From Hymenoscyphus infarciens (lineage: Eukaryota > Ascomycota > Leotiomycetes > Helotiales > Helotiaceae), in assembly GCA_001414345.1 (NCBI GenBank), contig LLCB01000121.1:1-64000 (forward strand): DNA of 64,000 nucleotides, read 5' to 3'. Under the pieces are notes generated by a model, which did no database searches, had not been told where the DNA came from, and worked only from the letters and a program-made list of their open reading frames with translations. Of this stretch, positions 61,488-64,000 are shown one piece after another. The position numbers and the translations under genes were made by a program. How positions within the stretch are numbered: position 1 is the first letter of the stretch; each line of letters opens with the position of its first letter.

Positions 61488-61549
61488 TATTCTATTAAAC
61501 GTACTTCTATATATCTCTTTTATAGTAGTATATAATCTATATTATTATA
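61488..61549. repeat. Partial LTR end related to the LTRs at 28.4 and 30.9 kb
   Basis: The stretch tctattaaacgtacttctat followed by ctcttttatagtagtatata and attattata matches the last 60 or so bases of both 309-bp LTRs. The rest of the LTR is not recognisable, so this is a fragment or a diverged family member. Confidence 0.55.
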
Positions 61550-61792
61550 ACTATCTCTTTATAAAAACTCTTAGAGATAAGCTTACTTCTTAAAAACTAT
61601 ATACTATATAGATAATCCTAGAATACTACTACTCGAGAACTATTCTACTAATAGTTAATTATAGAGGTTATATACTATCTAGTCTATAAACTACTCTAAG
61701 AAGGTTCTAGAATAGTACTAAACTTAGACTAGTTATAAAACTGTCTATTTTTATATTCCTTCTTCTTTAAGATATTTATCTATATATAAACG

Positions 61793-62852
61793 GTAATTAT
61801 CTATTTTGCTCTCTAAATAATGATTTATATCTTAAATATCTCTTAATTAATAAATAATGCCTAGAATATCTCTTGTTTTTATACCTCTTATTTTTAGAGA
61901 GTAAAACTATTAAAATAGAGGTATTCTAGTTAGTAAAGATATTTTCCTTATTTATTGTTTTCTCTATACTAATATACTAAAAATTCAATAAATATAGTAA
62001 ATTAACCTACTACTATACTATCTACCTACTTTCTAATACTTATACTTTTACGAGTAGGCTAAGCGACTTCTTATTATTTACTAAATTCTTTGTCTTAAGA
62101 TTAGGATCTTAATTAATAGATTTAGTGTAGGTATTAAGGATATATCGTATACTATTCTTACTATAGTGATTAAGGTATATATTAGTTAGATAAGAGTAAG
62201 AGATATACGCTTAAAAGATTACGCGCTAAGTCTTCTTAGAAAGGATAATACGTAGATAGAATTCGTATATCTCTTTTACCTTATACTCGAGGATAAACTA
62301 ACCTTTATCTAACTTTATAATCTTATAGAATTCGTTCTAATTAATTAGATAAACGATTATAGCCTCTTTTACCTTCTTAAGAGTAGGCTACTCTTAACCG
62401 ATTTATATAACGTCTTTTAAAGCGTTAGTATCTACTAGTATAGAATTATCTATTAATTTATTTATAATAGCTTTATCTTATTATTCTTATTAATCGAGCT
62501 CTTTTAATATTATACAACGAGGCTTTATACGCTGCTTACGCTCTATCTTATCCTTATACTTAAGAGCTAGTATATTAGTAGTAGTAGTAATAGTAGAAGA
62601 AGATAGAGAGAGAATAGATTTTAATACTCGAATATTATAAGACATTCTAGTATATAGTTTTAATTTACTTAAAAACGAGTATAGATATATAGTAAAAGTA
62701 GTAAATATTTACTAACTAGAATACCTCTGTTTTAATAGTTTTACTCTCTAAAAATAAGAAGTATAAAAACAAGAGGTATTCTAGGTATTATTTATTAATT
62801 AAGGGATATTTAAGATATAAATCATTATTTAGAGAGTAAAATAGATAATTAC
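61793..62852. mobile_element. 1.06-kb element with about 160-bp terminal inverted repeats, MULE-like
   Basis: The left repeat (61793 to about 61955) starts gtaattatctattttgctct and includes ctctaaataatgatttatat and gaggtattctagttagtaaa. The right repeat (about 62698-62852) is its complement, with a few transitions. A direct repeat ATATATAAA flanks it (61782-61790 and 62855-62863). Long TIRs with a 9-bp-type target recall Mutator-like elements, but the right side has two extra bases. The minus-strand interior keeps an open relic beginning MSYNIRVLKSILSLSSST at about 62645 and followed by Lys/Glu-rich sequence. It may be part of a transposase or a captured gene. Confidence 0.65.
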
Positions 62853-63610
62853 TAATATATAAATAGACTCGGGAATAGTAGAGTACTAAGAAAGCGTAAA
62901 TAATAGTAGTCTAGCTAAGAAGAAGAAGTAGTAAGAATATAGAAAGTAAGCTAGATTTCGATTTTAAGAAACGTATTTTATTTGATTATACTATTAAATT
63001 AGTTAAAATTAGAAGAAAATAGAAATATAAGCGTTATTAGTTTTCCCTCGTTAAAAGAAACTACGCTATAATAGCTACTAATAACCGCTTATTAATACTA
63101 CTATAGGTATATAAAAAGAAGCGAGCCTAAGCCTTAGAAGAGCTAGGTTATAACGTTATAACTAGCCTTTCTAAGAACTATATAACTCGTCTAATATTAG
63201 TATAACTACGTCGCCTTTTAACCTTAGATACTAAGTCTATAATATATATATATAATTAGCCTTTAATAGTATTTAAAGTTACTTAGAAACGTAACTAAAA
63301 AGACTAAATACCTCTTATATAATATTCTAAAAGTATAACTAGATAGATAGAATTATTATAATTAATTATTAAACTAATAATAAATATAAAGATTTAATAT
63401 TTAAAAGTAAAGAGAATTTAACGTTTATTAGACATAAAATCTATTAATTATTAGCTTAATAATTTAGATATATATTTATTTTATATTTTAAGTTTATTAT
63501 AAACTATAACTCTTTTACTTTTAGTCTTTAATAGATAAAAAAAACTAGTAAATTAGAGAAATAATAAACTAAAAGTTATATATATATATAAGATAAATAA
63601 ATACTTAATA
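62853..63610. repeat. RIP-mutated repeat with palindrome related to 698-742
   Basis: AT-rich and without frames. At 63132-63177 the sequence ccttagaagagctaggttat followed by taactagcctttctaagaac is the mutated counterpart of the palindrome at 698-742, including the adjoining tatataactcg. CpA/TpG return after about 63620. Confidence 0.45.
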
Positions 63611-63910
63611 TATAATAGTGTGCTTCAGTAGTATACTATTCCAGAACCAGAAGGAAGAACGGGAAACGAGAGAGAAAAAGGCAGATTAATTAAGAAGAAG
63701 AAATGAAATAAAGGAACTAAGAACTCTACTAGCAGTCGATACTATCTTCTACCAACATGGTGTCTTCGTTTAGGATACACGTAACATCATCTACCTAACA
63801 AAGTTGCACTAAAGTATCCAGAAGAGTATCCAAGACTTAACCCATAACTCCAATTCTCCCACCAAAATAGGCGTCGAAGTTGCCAGTAAGCCAAAAGAAC
63901 AAAAGCTTAC

Positions 63911-64000
63911 TCCCAACTTCCTTTCTGGGCCCCTCAGAAATACAGAGTAAGCGATCAAATAGCGAGTAACTCCGCCATATAATTTGGGTGCCAAAATCGA
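63911..64000 (-). CDS. Possible partial exon at the window edge
   Basis: Read from the right edge, the minus strand gives ILAPKLYGGVTRYLIAYSVF and then LRGPERKLG, up to a good donor GGA|GTAAGC at 63911/63910. The segment is hydrophobic/aromatic and could be a membrane helix. The frame is open to the edge. With so little sequence I cannot name it, and it could be chance. Confidence 0.28.

Noticed and set aside
1..64000. tRNA or rRNA genes
   Set aside because: I looked for cloverleaf B-box-like GTTCGANTCC and conserved rRNA stretches by eye and found none convincing; a tRNAscan-SE run would settle it.

Overview
The window looks like nuclear DNA of a filamentous ascomycete. Its genes have short introns with GTAAGT-type donors. 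The proteins are typical of Pezizomycotina: a UBE2J1-type ubiquitin-conjugating enzyme, a Pfa3-type DHHC palmitoyltransferase, a secreted sedolisin and a multi-finger C2H2 protein. The DNA is two-compartment: gene islands of ordinary composition alternate with very AT-rich blocks in which CpA and TpG are almost absent and transposon reading frames are full of TAG/TAA. That is the signature of repeat-induced point mutation (RIP). A Leotiomycete (Sclerotinia/Botrytis relative) is my best guess, but the class is an inference.

Layout. 1-2230: minisatellite, a palindromic repeat and a RIP-mutated Tc1/mariner element that has inserted at the 3' end of a very large gene. 2.2-10.2 kb (minus): that gene. 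Three long reading frames join through two phase-matched introns into one predicted 2590-residue low-complexity protein. 11.8-12.8 kb (minus): secreted beta-propeller protein. 14.3-15.3 kb (minus): tail-anchored E2. 16.2-17.9 kb (minus): Pfa3. 19.8-21.5 kb (plus): C2H2 zinc-finger gene with four exons. 22-31.3 kb: dead Tad-like LINE split by a gag-only LTR element. 33.8-34.8 kb (plus): acidic hypothetical protein. 35.07-41.95 kb: a 6.9-kb element with long terminal inverted repeats that I could not classify. 42.4-44.8 kb (plus): sedolisin, five exons. 47.1-48.2 kb (minus): Ser-rich repeat protein. 48.6-50.4 kb: three hAT-like non-autonomous elements nested in one another, each with its own 8-bp target duplication. 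50.4-51.1 kb (minus): a gene whose 5' part is missing at the start of the next repeat block. 51.15-63.6 kb: RIP-mutated block holding a complete Ty1/copia copy and a 1.06-kb long-TIR element. 63.65-64 kb: ordinary DNA again, perhaps the edge of another gene.

The genes do not form a pathway or an obvious metabolite cluster. The E2 and the palmitoyltransferase are housekeeping functions at the ER and at the vacuole or endomembranes. The sedolisin, the propeller protein and perhaps the truncated cysteine-rich gene are secreted or surface products. Such genes are often found beside RIP-affected repeats in plant-associated fungi. Exon structures were read by eye from splice consensus and frame continuity, and no similarity search was possible.
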